Shown piece after piece: positions 51,933 to 59,794 of a stretch of 64,000 nucleotides of DNA. This DNA comes from Erysipelatoclostridium sp. AM42-17 (GTDB lineage Bacteria > Bacillota_I > Bacilli_A > Erysipelotrichales > Coprobacillaceae): assembly GCF_003480255.1 (NCBI RefSeq), contig NZ_QUIN01000008.1, positions 14,187 to 78,186 of the forward strand. The letters are read 5' to 3'. Under the pieces are notes generated by a model, which saw only the letters and a program-made list of their open reading frames with translations, was not told where the DNA came from and made no database searches. A program made the position numbers and the translations under genes. The first letter of the stretch is position 1; each line of letters opens with the position of its first letter.

Positions 51933-52560
51933 AAAACTAAAAAAGATCATAGATTTATTGATGTTGTTATCTTTGTTTTTTCTCATGGGCTACTTTTACT
52001 TTGATAAAAGTAGCCATATGTTAATAGGCATACTTTGTTTTGTGTTATTTATTATTCATCAAATTCTCAATATGAGTTGGTATAAGACGCTTTTAAAAGG
52101 AAAATACACATATCCAAGAATCATTATTTTTATTATTAATGTGTTATTACTTCTTTGTATGCTTTTACAAATGATAAGTGGTTTTATGATGTCGTCTTAT
52201 ATAAGTGGGATTCATCAAGGGATGGCTCTTTTTAGAAGAATATATTTAGCGCTTTGTTATTGGTGTTTTATTTTGGTTGTTTGTCATATAGGAATTCATG
52301 TAAGAGGAATTTTGAGAAAACAACATTTCAAGATATTTTATTTAGTCATATCTTTATATGGTTTATATGTGTTAATAAAGAGAAATATTTTAGCTTATAT
52401 GTTTTTTAGGGTTGAGTATTATTTTTTTGATACTACATCAATTTTTATCTTTTATTTAGATCATCTTGCAATGATGATTTTATTTGTGGGATTAACAGAT
52501 ATTTTATTAAAAGGGGTGAGAAAATATGAAAGTACTCGTCTTATTAGGAAGTCCTCATAA
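51922..52560 (+). CDS. DUF4405-like polytopic membrane protein
   Basis: 212 residues from ATG 51922; an in-frame GTG at 51916 is also possible. Six hydrophobic helices alternate with short basic loops (IIDLLMLLSLFFLMGYFYF, IIFIINVLLLLCMLL, FILVVCHIGIHVRGI). Histidines in helices (IIHQILNMSW, GIHQGMALF, VVCHIGIH) resemble the heme- or quinone-binding arrangement of DUF4405/cytochrome b-like proteins. It probably passes electrons between the membrane and the flavoproteins encoded beside it (inference). It overlaps both neighbours, so the operon is tightly coupled. Confidence 0.7.
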   Translation: MQNKKLKKIIDLLMLLSLFFLMGYFYFDKSSHMLIGILCFVLFIIHQILNMSWYKTLLKGKYTYPRIIIFIINVLLLLCMLLQMISGFMMSSYISGIHQGMALFRRIYLALCYWCFILVVCHIGIHVRGILRKQHFKIFYLVISLYGLYVLIKRNILAYMFFRVEYYFFDTTSIFIFYLDHLAMMILFVGLTDILLKGVRKYESTRLIRKSS

Positions 52561-53062
52561 AAGGGGTTCCTCTAGAATGTTGGCAGACCATTTTATTAAA
52601 GGGGTAAAAGAAAATGGTCATACAGTTGATGTTATAGATATTGCACACAGTACAGTTCATCCCTGTTTAGGTTGTGATTATTGTGGAATGGATGGGGATT
52701 GTGTTCAAAAGGATGATATGTATCATATTAAAGAAATGATAATGAACCATGATTTATTGGTGTTTGTTACTCCACTTTACTATTTTGGTATGTCAGCTCA
52801 ATTAAAATTGATGATTGATCGTTTTTATAGTTTTAATGGTGCATTGATGAACGCTCATAAAAAAAGTGTTTTGCTTTCTGTAGCTTATGAACAATCTAAT
52901 GAAGCAATGAGTGATTTGTATCATCATTATCTCACTATTTGTCGTTATTTACATTTTAAGAATTTAGGATCAGTATTAGGTTTAGGTTGTGGAACTGTAT
53001 CTATGACACAAAACAGTATTTATCCTCAAAAAGCATATGAGTTAGGATTAAGCATTAAATAA
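52526..53062 (+). CDS. Flavodoxin-fold NAD(P)H/FMN reductase with cysteine motif
   Basis: 178 residues. The N-terminus VLVLLGSPHKRGSSRMLADH is the FMN phosphate loop. TPLYYFGMSAQLKLMIDRFYS is the second FMN contact of the NADPH-dependent FMN reductase family. The cysteine cluster PCLGCDYCGMDGDC resembles that of iron-sulfur flavoproteins or a metal site. The start overlaps the membrane-protein gene by 35 bases. The gene ends the operon at a strong terminator. It likely reduces quinones or small molecules with electrons from NAD(P)H. Confidence 0.8.
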   Translation: MKVLVLLGSPHKRGSSRMLADHFIKGVKENGHTVDVIDIAHSTVHPCLGCDYCGMDGDCVQKDDMYHIKEMIMNHDLLVFVTPLYYFGMSAQLKLMIDRFYSFNGALMNAHKKSVLLSVAYEQSNEAMSDLYHHYLTICRYLHFKNLGSVLGLGCGTVSMTQNSIYPQKAYELGLSIK

Positions 53063-53065
53063 AAG

Positions 53066-53097
53066 ATAACTTGTTATCATGACAAGTTATTTTTTTT
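53066..53097 (+). terminator. Rho-independent terminator of the redox operon
   Basis: ATAACTTGT/ACAAGTTAT (53066-53074 and 53082-53090) form a 9-bp stem, followed by seven T. Confidence 0.85.
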
Positions 53098-53146
53098 CAT
53101 CTTTTTATCATGTATAATAATTTTAATTACAAAAGGATGATGAATA

Positions 53147-53680
53147 ATGAAAACAATATGTATTAGAAAAGCACAATCAAAAGATTTAGAAGATGTTGAA
53201 GAATTATATAATCAAATACATGATTTAGAAGAACAAAATAAAACAACTACTGGTTGGTTACGCAATATTTATCCAATTAAACAAACTGCTTATGATGCAT
53301 TAAAAAGAAGTGATTTATATGTATTAGAAGATAATGATAACATAGTAGGCAGTGCGATTATTAACCAAATTCAGGGTGAGATGTATGCAAAGGGGAGTTG
53401 GCAATATCGAGCTTTACCTGATGAAGTATGTGTTTTACATACTTTAGTTATTTCACCCTATGTTAAAAACAAAGGGTATGGTAAATTATTTGTTCAATTT
53501 TATGAAGATTATGCAAAAGAACATGGTTATTATGAATTGCGTATAGATACAAATGAAAAAAATAAAGCAGCACGTGGTTTATATTATAAATTAGGGTATC
53601 AAGAAATAGGAATCATACCAACACAATTTAATGGTATCCCAGATGTTCGTTTAGTGTTATTAGAAAAAAGGTTGAAATAA
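53147..53680 (+). CDS. GNAT-family N-acetyltransferase
   Basis: 177 residues behind AAAAGGATG. Typical GNAT features are IRKAQSKDLEDVEELYNQI at the start, VCVLHTLVISPYVKNKGYGK as the acetyl-CoA binding motif A, and LRIDTNEKNKAARGLYYKLG near the end. It transfers an acetyl group to an amine, but the substrate is unknown. A TATAAT at 53113 suggests its own promoter after the preceding terminator. The HD-domain gene follows 5 bases later. Confidence 0.88.
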   Translation: MKTICIRKAQSKDLEDVEELYNQIHDLEEQNKTTTGWLRNIYPIKQTAYDALKRSDLYVLEDNDNIVGSAIINQIQGEMYAKGSWQYRALPDEVCVLHTLVISPYVKNKGYGKLFVQFYEDYAKEHGYYELRIDTNEKNKAARGLYYKLGYQEIGIIPTQFNGIPDVRLVLLEKRLK

Positions 53681-53685
53681 GATAT

Positions 53686-54276
53686 ATGGAAAAATTAAAA
53701 AATGAAATAAAGGATCTATATTTCAAATATCATAAGGAATCAACTTATCGTCATGTTTATCATGTTTTTCAAGTAGCACGAATTCTTGGAAAGCAATATC
53801 ATTTAGATATAGAAAAATTAGAAATAGCAGCTTTACTTCATGATATCAGTGCTATTGTAAGTCATGATGAAATGTATTTTTATAGTCAACAGTTATATTT
53901 AGATATTGATCCCAGTGAAGAAAAATATCATTTTTTGTTACATCAGCGTATTTCAAAATATATCGCTTATAATTATTTTGATATACATGATCAAGATATT
54001 TTAGATGCGATTGAATGTCATACAACTTTGAAAAAAGATGCTAATGAGTATGATAAAGTTATATTTTTATCTGATAAACTAGCGTGGGATCAATCAGGCA
54101 TACCACCTTATTATCAAGGCTTAAAGAAAGCAATAGCAATTTCATTAGATGAAGAATGCTATTATTTTATGCAATATCAATTTGATCATCATCAAATATT
54201 AATGCCTCATACTTGGTTGTTAGAGGCTTATCATCAATTACAAAGGAGAATCCAAGATGAAAAAAATCATTGCTGA
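53686..54276 (+). CDS. HD-domain phosphohydrolase (YqeK-like)
   Basis: 196 residues. Metal-binding motifs of the HD superfamily are visible: STYRHVYHVFQVARIL, AALLHDISAIVSHDE with the HD pair, LLHQRISKYIA, DAIECHTTL and VIFLSDKLAWDQSG. The layout matches YqeK-like hydrolases that split Ap4A. The start codon lies 5 bases after the GNAT stop. A 23-codon ORF with its own strong ribosome-binding site overlaps its 3' end. Confidence 0.75.
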   Translation: MEKLKNEIKDLYFKYHKESTYRHVYHVFQVARILGKQYHLDIEKLEIAALLHDISAIVSHDEMYFYSQQLYLDIDPSEEKYHFLLHQRISKYIAYNYFDIHDQDILDAIECHTTLKKDANEYDKVIFLSDKLAWDQSGIPPYYQGLKKAIAISLDEECYYFMQYQFDHHQILMPHTWLLEAYHQLQRRIQDEKNHC

Positions 54277-54328
54277 TATGTATACTCTAGTAAGTGGACA
54301 TGCCTATGGAACGATAAGGAAGTCTTAA
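54257..54328 (+). other. Short ORF, probable remnant or micro-protein
   Basis: ATG 54257 follows AAAGGAGAATCC and opens a 23-codon frame (MKKIIADMYTLVSGHAYGTI, then RKS) overlapping the end of the HD-domain gene. No family is recognised. The good ribosome-binding site and the coupled overlap suggest that a longer gene once started here and was lost by deletion; a real micro-protein is also possible. Confidence 0.3.
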
Positions 54329-54353
54329 AAAAGATAGTGAAGGAGAATCAAAG

Positions 54354-54829
54354 ATGTTTCGTAAAATGAGAAGATTTAAACAAGAGTTAAGTAAAGAAGA
54401 ATGTATAGAAGTTTTAAAAAATGAACCAAGAGGCGTATTGTCTGTATTAGGAGATGATGGTTACCCTTATGGAATCCCAATGAATCATTGGTATAATGAA
54501 AAAGATGGAAAATCTATTTTCATGGTGCTAAATCAGGACATAAAATAGACGCTGTCAAAAAATATGAGAAGGTTTCATTTTGTGTCTACGATAAAGGATA
54601 TCGTAAAGAGGGGGAATGGTCTTTAAATATTCGTAGTGTAGTCGTATTTGGAAAAATTCATCTAGTAGAAAGCAAAGATAAAAATGAGGAAATATGTTCA
54701 AATCTTTGTAAGAAGTTTACAGATGATGAAGCATATTTAAAACATGAACTTTTACATTCTGGACCTGCTGTTCTTTGCCTTGAATTAACACCTGAACATA
54801 TAACAGGAAAATTAGTTAATGAATCATAA
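54354..54829 (+). pseudogene. Pyridoxamine 5'-phosphate oxidase-like flavoprotein gene, frameshifted
   Basis: The first frame from ATG 54354 (behind GAAGGAGAATC) reads RRFKQELSKEECIEVLKNE, then RGVLSVLGDDGYPYGIPMNH and stops at 54548. A second frame continues the family sequence (IYFHGAKSGHKIDAVKKYEK, VSFCVYDKG, IRSVVVFGKIHLVE) to TAA at 54829. Adding one A to the A-run at 54509-54512 restores a single protein of about 158 residues. Such FMN-binding split-barrel proteins reduce small molecules. The break is either recent, a sequencing error, or a slippery tract that switches the gene on and off. Confidence 0.8.
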
Positions 54830-54847
54830 TATAAGGAGAAGATATGG

Positions 54848-55168
54848 ATGGCATCAAGTAAACAATATTTACAATTTATCTTGGCTCAATTATCTGACCT
54901 AACGGATGTTACATATAGATCAATGATGGGAGAATTTATTATTTATTATCAAGGTAAGATAGTAGGTGGAATATATGATGATAGATTACTTGTAAAGCCG
55001 GTAAAAACAGCTATTGAATATATGCCTACTGTCGTATATGAAAAGCCATATGATGGAGCAAAAGAAATGTTGCTGGTTAATGAAGTTGATCAACCCAAAT
55101 TTTTAACTGGGCTTTTTCAAATTATGGTAGATCAGTTACCAGAACCTAAAAAAAGAAAGAATAATTAA
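54848..55168 (+). CDS. TfoX N-terminal domain protein
   Basis: 106 residues behind AAGGAGAAG. The pattern VTYRSMMGEFIIYYQGKIVG, DDRLLVKPVKTA and YEKPYDGAKEMLLV fits the N-terminal domain of TfoX/Sxy-like proteins, which in Firmicutes usually occur as short stand-alone proteins of unknown function. No C-terminal TfoX domain is present. It lies 18 bases after the broken oxidase-like gene. Confidence 0.8.
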   Translation: MASSKQYLQFILAQLSDLTDVTYRSMMGEFIIYYQGKIVGGIYDDRLLVKPVKTAIEYMPTVVYEKPYDGAKEMLLVNEVDQPKFLTGLFQIMVDQLPEPKKRKNN

Positions 55169-55231
55169 TAGGAAACGACATGCTTGATAAAGCAATATAA
55201 TAGTTTTCATATGAAGGGAGCTACAAAATTT

Positions 55232-55921
55232 ATGGAAAATAAGGATGTTCAAAACTTAGCAAAATTGACAATGCAATATGCAAAAGAGATTATTAAATCA
55301 GGTATGTCATTGGTTGATTTAAGAAAAGATTTAGAAAAGAAAATGTTTATATTGGGAGCTGATTCTTTTTGGTATTGGAATATAGGTGCATTTATTTTTT
55401 CGGGAGATGAAACATATGTTTCAATATCGGGGAAACACTATACAACATCTGATAGATTTATTCAAAATGACGATATTATTACCATAGATTTGTCACCCCA
55501 AAACAATAATATTTGGGGAGATTATGCAAGGACAATTGTTGTTGAAAATGGGATAGTTGTTGATTGTATAGATAACATTCAAAATAATGATTGGAGAAAA
55601 GGACTACAAATGGAAAATAGTTTACATCAAGAATTATTAAAGTATGTTACTGTTGAAACAACTTTTGAAGATCTTTATTTTCATATGAATAATATGATAA
55701 ATAAAGAAGGATTTATAAATTTGGATTTTTTAGGAAATTTAGGACATTCTATTGTAAATAAAAGCGAAGATAGAATTTATATTGAAAAAGGGAATAAAAT
55801 AAAATTAAGTGATGTAAATTATTTTACATTTGAACCTCACATAAGCGTATCAAATTCTCCATATGGCTATAAAAAAGAAAATATTTATTATTTTGACAAT
55901 GGGCAGTTAGTAGAATTATAA
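55232..55921 (+). CDS. M24-family metallopeptidase-like protein
   Basis: 229 residues from ATG 55232, which has AAGGGAG 11 bases upstream; in-frame TTG 55184 and ATG 55211 are alternatives. Metal ligands of the pita-bread fold are in place: ITIDLSPQ and IWGDYART (two Asp), GNLGHSIV (His), YFTFEPHIS (Glu), and a final acidic position is expected near KKENIYYFDNG, where the usual Glu is less clear. Related proteins are aminopeptidase/prolidase-like. The protein is single-domain, without the creatinase N-terminal domain. Confidence 0.75.
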   Translation: MENKDVQNLAKLTMQYAKEIIKSGMSLVDLRKDLEKKMFILGADSFWYWNIGAFIFSGDETYVSISGKHYTTSDRFIQNDDIITIDLSPQNNNIWGDYARTIVVENGIVVDCIDNIQNNDWRKGLQMENSLHQELLKYVTVETTFEDLYFHMNNMINKEGFINLDFLGNLGHSIVNKSEDRIYIEKGNKIKLSDVNYFTFEPHISVSNSPYGYKKENIYYFDNGQLVEL

Positions 55922-56056
55922 TGTAAGTTCAGTAATTTTATATGTGATATGACACTATTTTATTAGCTTTGATGACAACAATGATTGCTTTCATGCCTAA
56001 CTGATTTATGACATGAATGGATTGAATATAATAAAAGTTGTAAAGGAGAGTTGAAC

Positions 56057-56686
56057 ATGAAAGAGGAAAATATTGTTTTAGGAATCAAAATTAATAAAAA
56101 GAAAATGCTAGTTAATTTTATTAGTTTATCTCTTGTGCAAGGAATGATTATTTTTGTTGGATTATTTAATTTGTTAAAAACATATTTAATGTTGAATAAC
56201 ATAGAAATAATCTTTATTAGTATGATTGTTTTTATTGTTGCTGAAATATTCTTTTTATCTTTATCAGGTAGTTCAGAGTATCTGGAAATAAAGAATAAAA
56301 AATTAGGTTATTATCGTACCAATAGCGGATTGAAAGGTGTATTCCAACTTTTAAAAACAAATAATAGTGCAGATAATATATTTTTGTTAGATATGGAACA
56401 TATCAGTTTAATAAAAATAAGTTATGTAAAGACTACAGGAGGCTGGGCACAAAATGGTTATGCAATTCAGTTAACATTTTTATTAACCGATCATTCTCAA
56501 TTTACTATCGTTCCTACTACAATGAATGCGATAGAAGATGGAACTTATAAAGCGTTTATTGATTATATTGAACAATGTGGGATCACAGTGATAGATAAGT
56601 ATAATATTTGTTCTTTACTTAGTGGGAATGTTGATAGTTTTAATACTTATATAAAAGAATTAGAAAGAGGGATGAAACATGATTAA
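56057..56686 (+). CDS. Membrane protein with two helices and PH-like domain
   Basis: 209 residues from ATG 56057, behind AAAGGAGAG. Two hydrophobic helices (VQGMIIFVGLFNLLKTYL, IIFISMIVFIVAEIFFLSL) are followed by a soluble part (KNKKLGYYRTNSGLKGVFQL, ISLIKISYVKTTGGWAQNGY) that resembles bacterial PH-like domains. The stop overlaps the next gene, a LytTR regulator, by 8 bases. This pairing suggests that it restrains or signals to the regulator, as membrane partners of LytTR regulators do in other Firmicutes (inference). Confidence 0.55.
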   Translation: MKEENIVLGIKINKKKMLVNFISLSLVQGMIIFVGLFNLLKTYLMLNNIEIIFISMIVFIVAEIFFLSLSGSSEYLEIKNKKLGYYRTNSGLKGVFQLLKTNNSADNIFLLDMEHISLIKISYVKTTGGWAQNGYAIQLTFLLTDHSQFTIVPTTMNAIEDGTYKAFIDYIEQCGITVIDKYNICSLLSGNVDSFNTYIKELERGMKHD

Positions 56687-57305
56687 AATCTCTTTTAAAT
56701 GTTCTGAAAGTATAAGTGAACAAATCAAGAAATATTTAAAGAATAATCCATATATTGAATATGTAGATGAAAATCAATTAGATAGTCAGTCTGTTATTAT
56801 TATTTTAATTAATACTATAGAGGATCTTCATCGAGCTATTAATTTAAAAGGCAAATATCATTCAGACATGATTTGTGTTGTAGATGATGAAACTTACATG
56901 TTTGATTTATTAGATATCAAGCCTGTATTATTTATGAAAAATCCATGTACTGAAGATGATTTATCACAAATGTTTGATTTTTTTGAAATGAAAAATAATA
57001 ATTTAGATTACTATATAGAGTTTAAAACAAGTTACTCACATATTCGTTTATGTGCTAAAACAATTATGTATATTGAATCTTATGGACATAATTTAGTGGT
57101 TCATAGTGAACAGGCTTCTTTTGTTGTTCGTGAAAAATTATCAGATGCATTTTTTAAACTACAACCATATGGATTTATACAAACCCATAAATCATTTGTT
57201 GTAAATAAGAGTTTTATTTATAAAAAAACAAGTCATGAAATTATTCTTAATGATTCAACTCAAATACCGATTGGCAAAACTTTTAAAAAATTATTGAAAA
57301 TATAA
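56679..57305 (+). CDS. LytTR-family transcription regulator without canonical phospho-acceptor
   Basis: 208 residues. The C-terminal 100 residues are a LytTR DNA-binding domain (FKTSYSHIRLCAKTIMYIES, then GFIQTHKSFVVNKSFI and IPIGKTFKKL). The N-terminal 110 residues have the outline of a receiver-like domain (VIIILINTIEDLHRAI, MICVVDDETYMFDLLDI) but lack the usual Asp-Asp start and a clear phospho-acceptor Asp before a Lys. Regulation by phosphorylation is therefore doubtful. The upstream membrane protein is the likely partner. A terminator follows. Confidence 0.75.
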   Translation: MIKISFKCSESISEQIKKYLKNNPYIEYVDENQLDSQSVIIILINTIEDLHRAINLKGKYHSDMICVVDDETYMFDLLDIKPVLFMKNPCTEDDLSQMFDFFEMKNNNLDYYIEFKTSYSHIRLCAKTIMYIESYGHNLVVHSEQASFVVREKLSDAFFKLQPYGFIQTHKSFVVNKSFIYKKTSHEIILNDSTQIPIGKTFKKLLKI

Positions 57306-57342
57306 ATTATAAGGAATGAAGTTAATAGTTGATTTTTATATG

Positions 57343-57384
57343 AAAAGAACTTTTTTACAATGTTGTGAATTGAAGTTCTTTTTA
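57343..57384 (+). terminator. Rho-independent terminator after the LytTR gene
   Basis: AAAAGAACTT (57343-57352) pairs with AAGTTCTTTT (57373-57382), followed by further T. The stem can end transcription in either direction. Confidence 0.7.
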
Positions 57385-57403
57385 TTATGTAAATCAATTT
57401 GTG

Positions 57404-57412
57404 TGCTATAAT
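57404..57412 (+). promoter_or_regulatory. Extended -10 promoter of the sirtuin-like gene
   Basis: TGCTATAAT is a perfect extended -10 element. It lies 27 bases before the start codon chosen for the sirtuin-like gene and right after the previous terminator. The -35 region (ATTATG) is weak. Confidence 0.6.
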
Positions 57413-57438
57413 TTTAATGAGTTAAGGGGATGATGAAA

Positions 57439-57996
57439 ATGAAAATATTCGCATTTACAGGAGCGGGAATATCAAAACAAAGTAATATACCAACATTTAT
57501 GGAAAGACCAGATGTAAGAGAAAAACTATTTAGAAGTTACGCTAATACACATCATGAAGAATATAATGAGGTCATTAAACAATTAAAAGCTAATATGAAT
57601 GGTGCAAAGCCTAACGATGCACATATTGTTTTAGCACAATATCATATTCCCATTATTACAATGAATATTGATGGATTACATAAAATGGCAGGAAGTGATG
57701 CTTTGGAATTACACGGTGGTTTACCGGAAGATGATGAAATGGATAAAGCGTATTCTTTATATAACAAACCTGTACTTTATGGAGATCCAGCACCAAACTA
57801 TCAAAAAGCTTATGAAATGGTTTATGCTTTACAACCAGGAGATGTCTTTTTAGTTGTTGGATGTTCATTTCATACAGGAATATCGGTTGATTTAAGAGAA
57901 GTTGCTAAAGCTAGGGGTGCAAAAATAATTGAAATCCAAGAAGATGCTGCTCATAATGTAAGAAAAGTTCTAGAAGAATTACTAAATAAAGGTTAG
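57439..57996 (+). CDS. Sirtuin-like (Sir2) protein lacking the zinc module
   Basis: 185 residues from ATG 57439, 9 bases behind AAGGGG; ATGs at 57430 and 57433 are closer to that site. NAD-binding motifs are present: FAFTGAGISKQSNIPTF, ITMNIDGLHKMAGS and LELHGG with the catalytic His, then VFLVVGCSFHTGISV. Typical sirtuins have 230-280 residues with a four-cysteine zinc ribbon after the LHG motif. Here that segment is only EDDEMDKAYSLYNKPVLYGD without cysteines. It may hydrolyse NAD or remove acyl groups by a reduced fold. A DUF3784 gene follows 20 bases later. Confidence 0.75.
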   Translation: MKIFAFTGAGISKQSNIPTFMERPDVREKLFRSYANTHHEEYNEVIKQLKANMNGAKPNDAHIVLAQYHIPIITMNIDGLHKMAGSDALELHGGLPEDDEMDKAYSLYNKPVLYGDPAPNYQKAYEMVYALQPGDVFLVVGCSFHTGISVDLREVAKARGAKIIEIQEDAAHNVRKVLEELLNKG

Positions 57997-58016
57997 TTTC
58001 AAAGACTTAGGAGAAA

Positions 58017-58319
58017 ATGAGTGATATGAAAATACCATTACTGCTATGTACGATTCTATTAGTGGGTATTTCTATTCCTTTATATTTTGGCAAATGTTCC
58101 AATATGATTGCTGGATATCATGATTTAAGTAAAGATGATAAAGAAAAAATAAATAAAATGAGGTTATGTAGAGTGTTAGCTATAACACTTGATATAGCTG
58201 CAATCATTTTAATATTGGGAGCTAATTCTATTATTGGTATAAATGATACAATTATTTTAGATATCGTTACCTTGATAATAGGAACGATATTGAGTCAGAT
58301 TGTTTCAAAAAATAAATAA
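58017..58319 (+). CDS. DUF3784 membrane protein
   Basis: 100 residues; ATG 58017 lies close to AGGAG, and ATG 58026 is an alternative. Three hydrophobic helices (IPLLLCTILLVGISIPLYF, RVLAITLDIAAIILILGA, IVTLIIGTILSQIV) surround the signature MIAGYHDLSKDDKEKI, characteristic of DUF3784. The function is unknown. Confidence 0.75.
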   Translation: MSDMKIPLLLCTILLVGISIPLYFGKCSNMIAGYHDLSKDDKEKINKMRLCRVLAITLDIAAIILILGANSIIGINDTIILDIVTLIIGTILSQIVSKNK

Positions 58320-58426
58320 GAAAAGGTATTGAGAAAATGATATTTGTAAAATAAGCTATAGTTATATTTATGCGTTTTTTATGTTCTAGCAAGAGCATAT
58401 GAAGTAGATTAGAGAAAGGAAACTTT

Positions 58427-58879
58427 ATGCAAACAATTTTAATAAAGCCTCATCATTTTATTGATATTATTAAATTATATGGGGCAGGTATAGAAAAATT
58501 TGTACCGGATGAAAAAATGGGACATGATTTTTACAAGGTTGCTAATATGATTATTGATAATCCATTAATAACTTTAAAACTTACTGTTTATGGAGATGAT
58601 ATTTGCAAACCATGTAAAAAATATGACAAGGAATGTACTGATCCATTGGATTGTATTCCAGGATATTCTAGTAAGAATAAATATAATATGACGCTAGATG
58701 ATAGAATTATTCACTTTTATAATTTAAATGAAGAAACATATACTGCTAAACAATTATGCAAGATTATTAATAATGAAAAAGAAAATATCTTCAAAGTATG
58801 GATTGAAGAAGAGGATACTTTAACACAAAAAAGATTTGAATTATTTTCAATAGGAGCAAACAAATTTTTAAATTTATAA
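58427..58879 (+). CDS. DUF1284-like protein with cysteine cluster
   Basis: 150 residues behind AGAGAAAGG. The opening ILIKPHHFIDIIKLYGAGIE with paired histidines, followed by DDICKPCKKYDKECTDPLDC, matches the DUF1284 style in which His and Cys residues may hold an iron-sulfur cluster or metal. The C-terminal part is helical. The function is unknown. The 107-base gap upstream has no strong promoter match. Confidence 0.65.
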   Translation: MQTILIKPHHFIDIIKLYGAGIEKFVPDEKMGHDFYKVANMIIDNPLITLKLTVYGDDICKPCKKYDKECTDPLDCIPGYSSKNKYNMTLDDRIIHFYNLNEETYTAKQLCKIINNEKENIFKVWIEEEDTLTQKRFELFSIGANKFLNL

Positions 58880-58913
58880 TTAAAATATAAGATAAAAGAT
58901 AAGGAGAAAAACG

Positions 58914-59096
58914 ATGGCAAAAGATAAAAGATTTGAAAAAGTATACTCACAAGGAAAACTAACATTAACAGAAATTTGGGTTGATAGAGAAACAGGAGTG
59001 AATTATATATTCCATACGAGTGGTAATGCAGGAGGAATGACACCATTACTAGATAGAGAAGGTAAACCTGTCATTACACCAATTATCAATAAATAA
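58914..59096 (+). CDS. DUF6440 small protein
   Basis: 60 residues behind AAGGAGAAAAACG. The sequence RFEKVYSQGKLTLTEIWVDR, then TGVNYIFHTSGNAGGMTPLL matches the small DUF6440 family common in Firmicutes. The function is unknown. Confidence 0.75.
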   Translation: MAKDKRFEKVYSQGKLTLTEIWVDRETGVNYIFHTSGNAGGMTPLLDREGKPVITPIINK

Positions 59097-59116
59097 TTTG
59101 ATGAGGGAGGAAGATC

Positions 59117-59359
59117 ATGGTAACCGTTATTTTATTTCTTGTTTTAGTTATATATATTATTTTACTCATTGTAAAATATAAAAACAAAAGCAATACAAAT
59201 ATGAATTGGATAATCCAGTTTGTTCAAGGTATCATATGGTGTGTACTTGCTGCAGATAATTGGCATCATAGTCATATTGCTGTTCAAATTGGCTATATCG
59301 TGATTATTCTTTTATCCTTCATAACAGGTATTCAAGAGTTTATAAAATGTAAAAAATAA
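59117..59359 (+). CDS. Small membrane protein
   Basis: 80 residues behind GGGAGGAAG. Three hydrophobic segments (VILFLVLVIYIILLIV, IIQFVQGIIWCVLAA, IGYIVIILLSFITGI) leave room only for short loops. No family is recognised. It lies 20 bases after DUF6440 and 20 before the TIGR04076 gene, probably in one operon. Confidence 0.55.
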   Translation: MVTVILFLVLVIYIILLIVKYKNKSNTNMNWIIQFVQGIIWCVLAADNWHHSHIAVQIGYIVIILLSFITGIQEFIKCKK

Positions 59360-59381
59360 TTGTTACTTTAAGGAGAAAATG

Positions 59382-59774
59382 ATGAAACATAAAGTGAAAA
59401 TAACTGTTTTAGATAAAAAGCTATATCCTGAATTACAACAACATTATTGTGCAAATCCTCATTCAGGTGTTTGTCCATGTTACAATGTAGGCGATGAATT
59501 TATATTTTATCGTGATGATAAACGTGATGATTTTTGGCATATGGGATTGAATACTTTAATCAAAACAAATGGTAATCGAGATACGATAGCAGGAGGACCT
59601 AAATTACCATTTTGTTCAGAAGCATGGGATGCGATTTCTCGTTACATCTATACGGGATTACAAGGTGGCTCTATTATGAATGGGTGGATGAAAAACGAAA
59701 ATGAAATGATTGCCTGTTGCAGTGATGGAACAAGACCAGTTATCTTTAAAATTGAACGGATTAATTATGAATAA
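59382..59774 (+). CDS. TIGR04076-family protein
   Basis: 130 residues from ATG 59382 (ATG 59379 is also possible), behind AAGGAG. The pattern VKITVLDKKLYPELQQHYC, LPFCSEAWDAISRYIYTG and MIACCSDGTRPVIFKIER is characteristic of TIGR04076, whose conserved cysteines suggest a metal or redox role. No activity is established. Confidence 0.8.
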   Translation: MKHKVKITVLDKKLYPELQQHYCANPHSGVCPCYNVGDEFIFYRDDKRDDFWHMGLNTLIKTNGNRDTIAGGPKLPFCSEAWDAISRYIYTGLQGGSIMNGWMKNENEMIACCSDGTRPVIFKIERINYE

Positions 59775-59794
59775 ATTTACATTGAGGTGATAAA

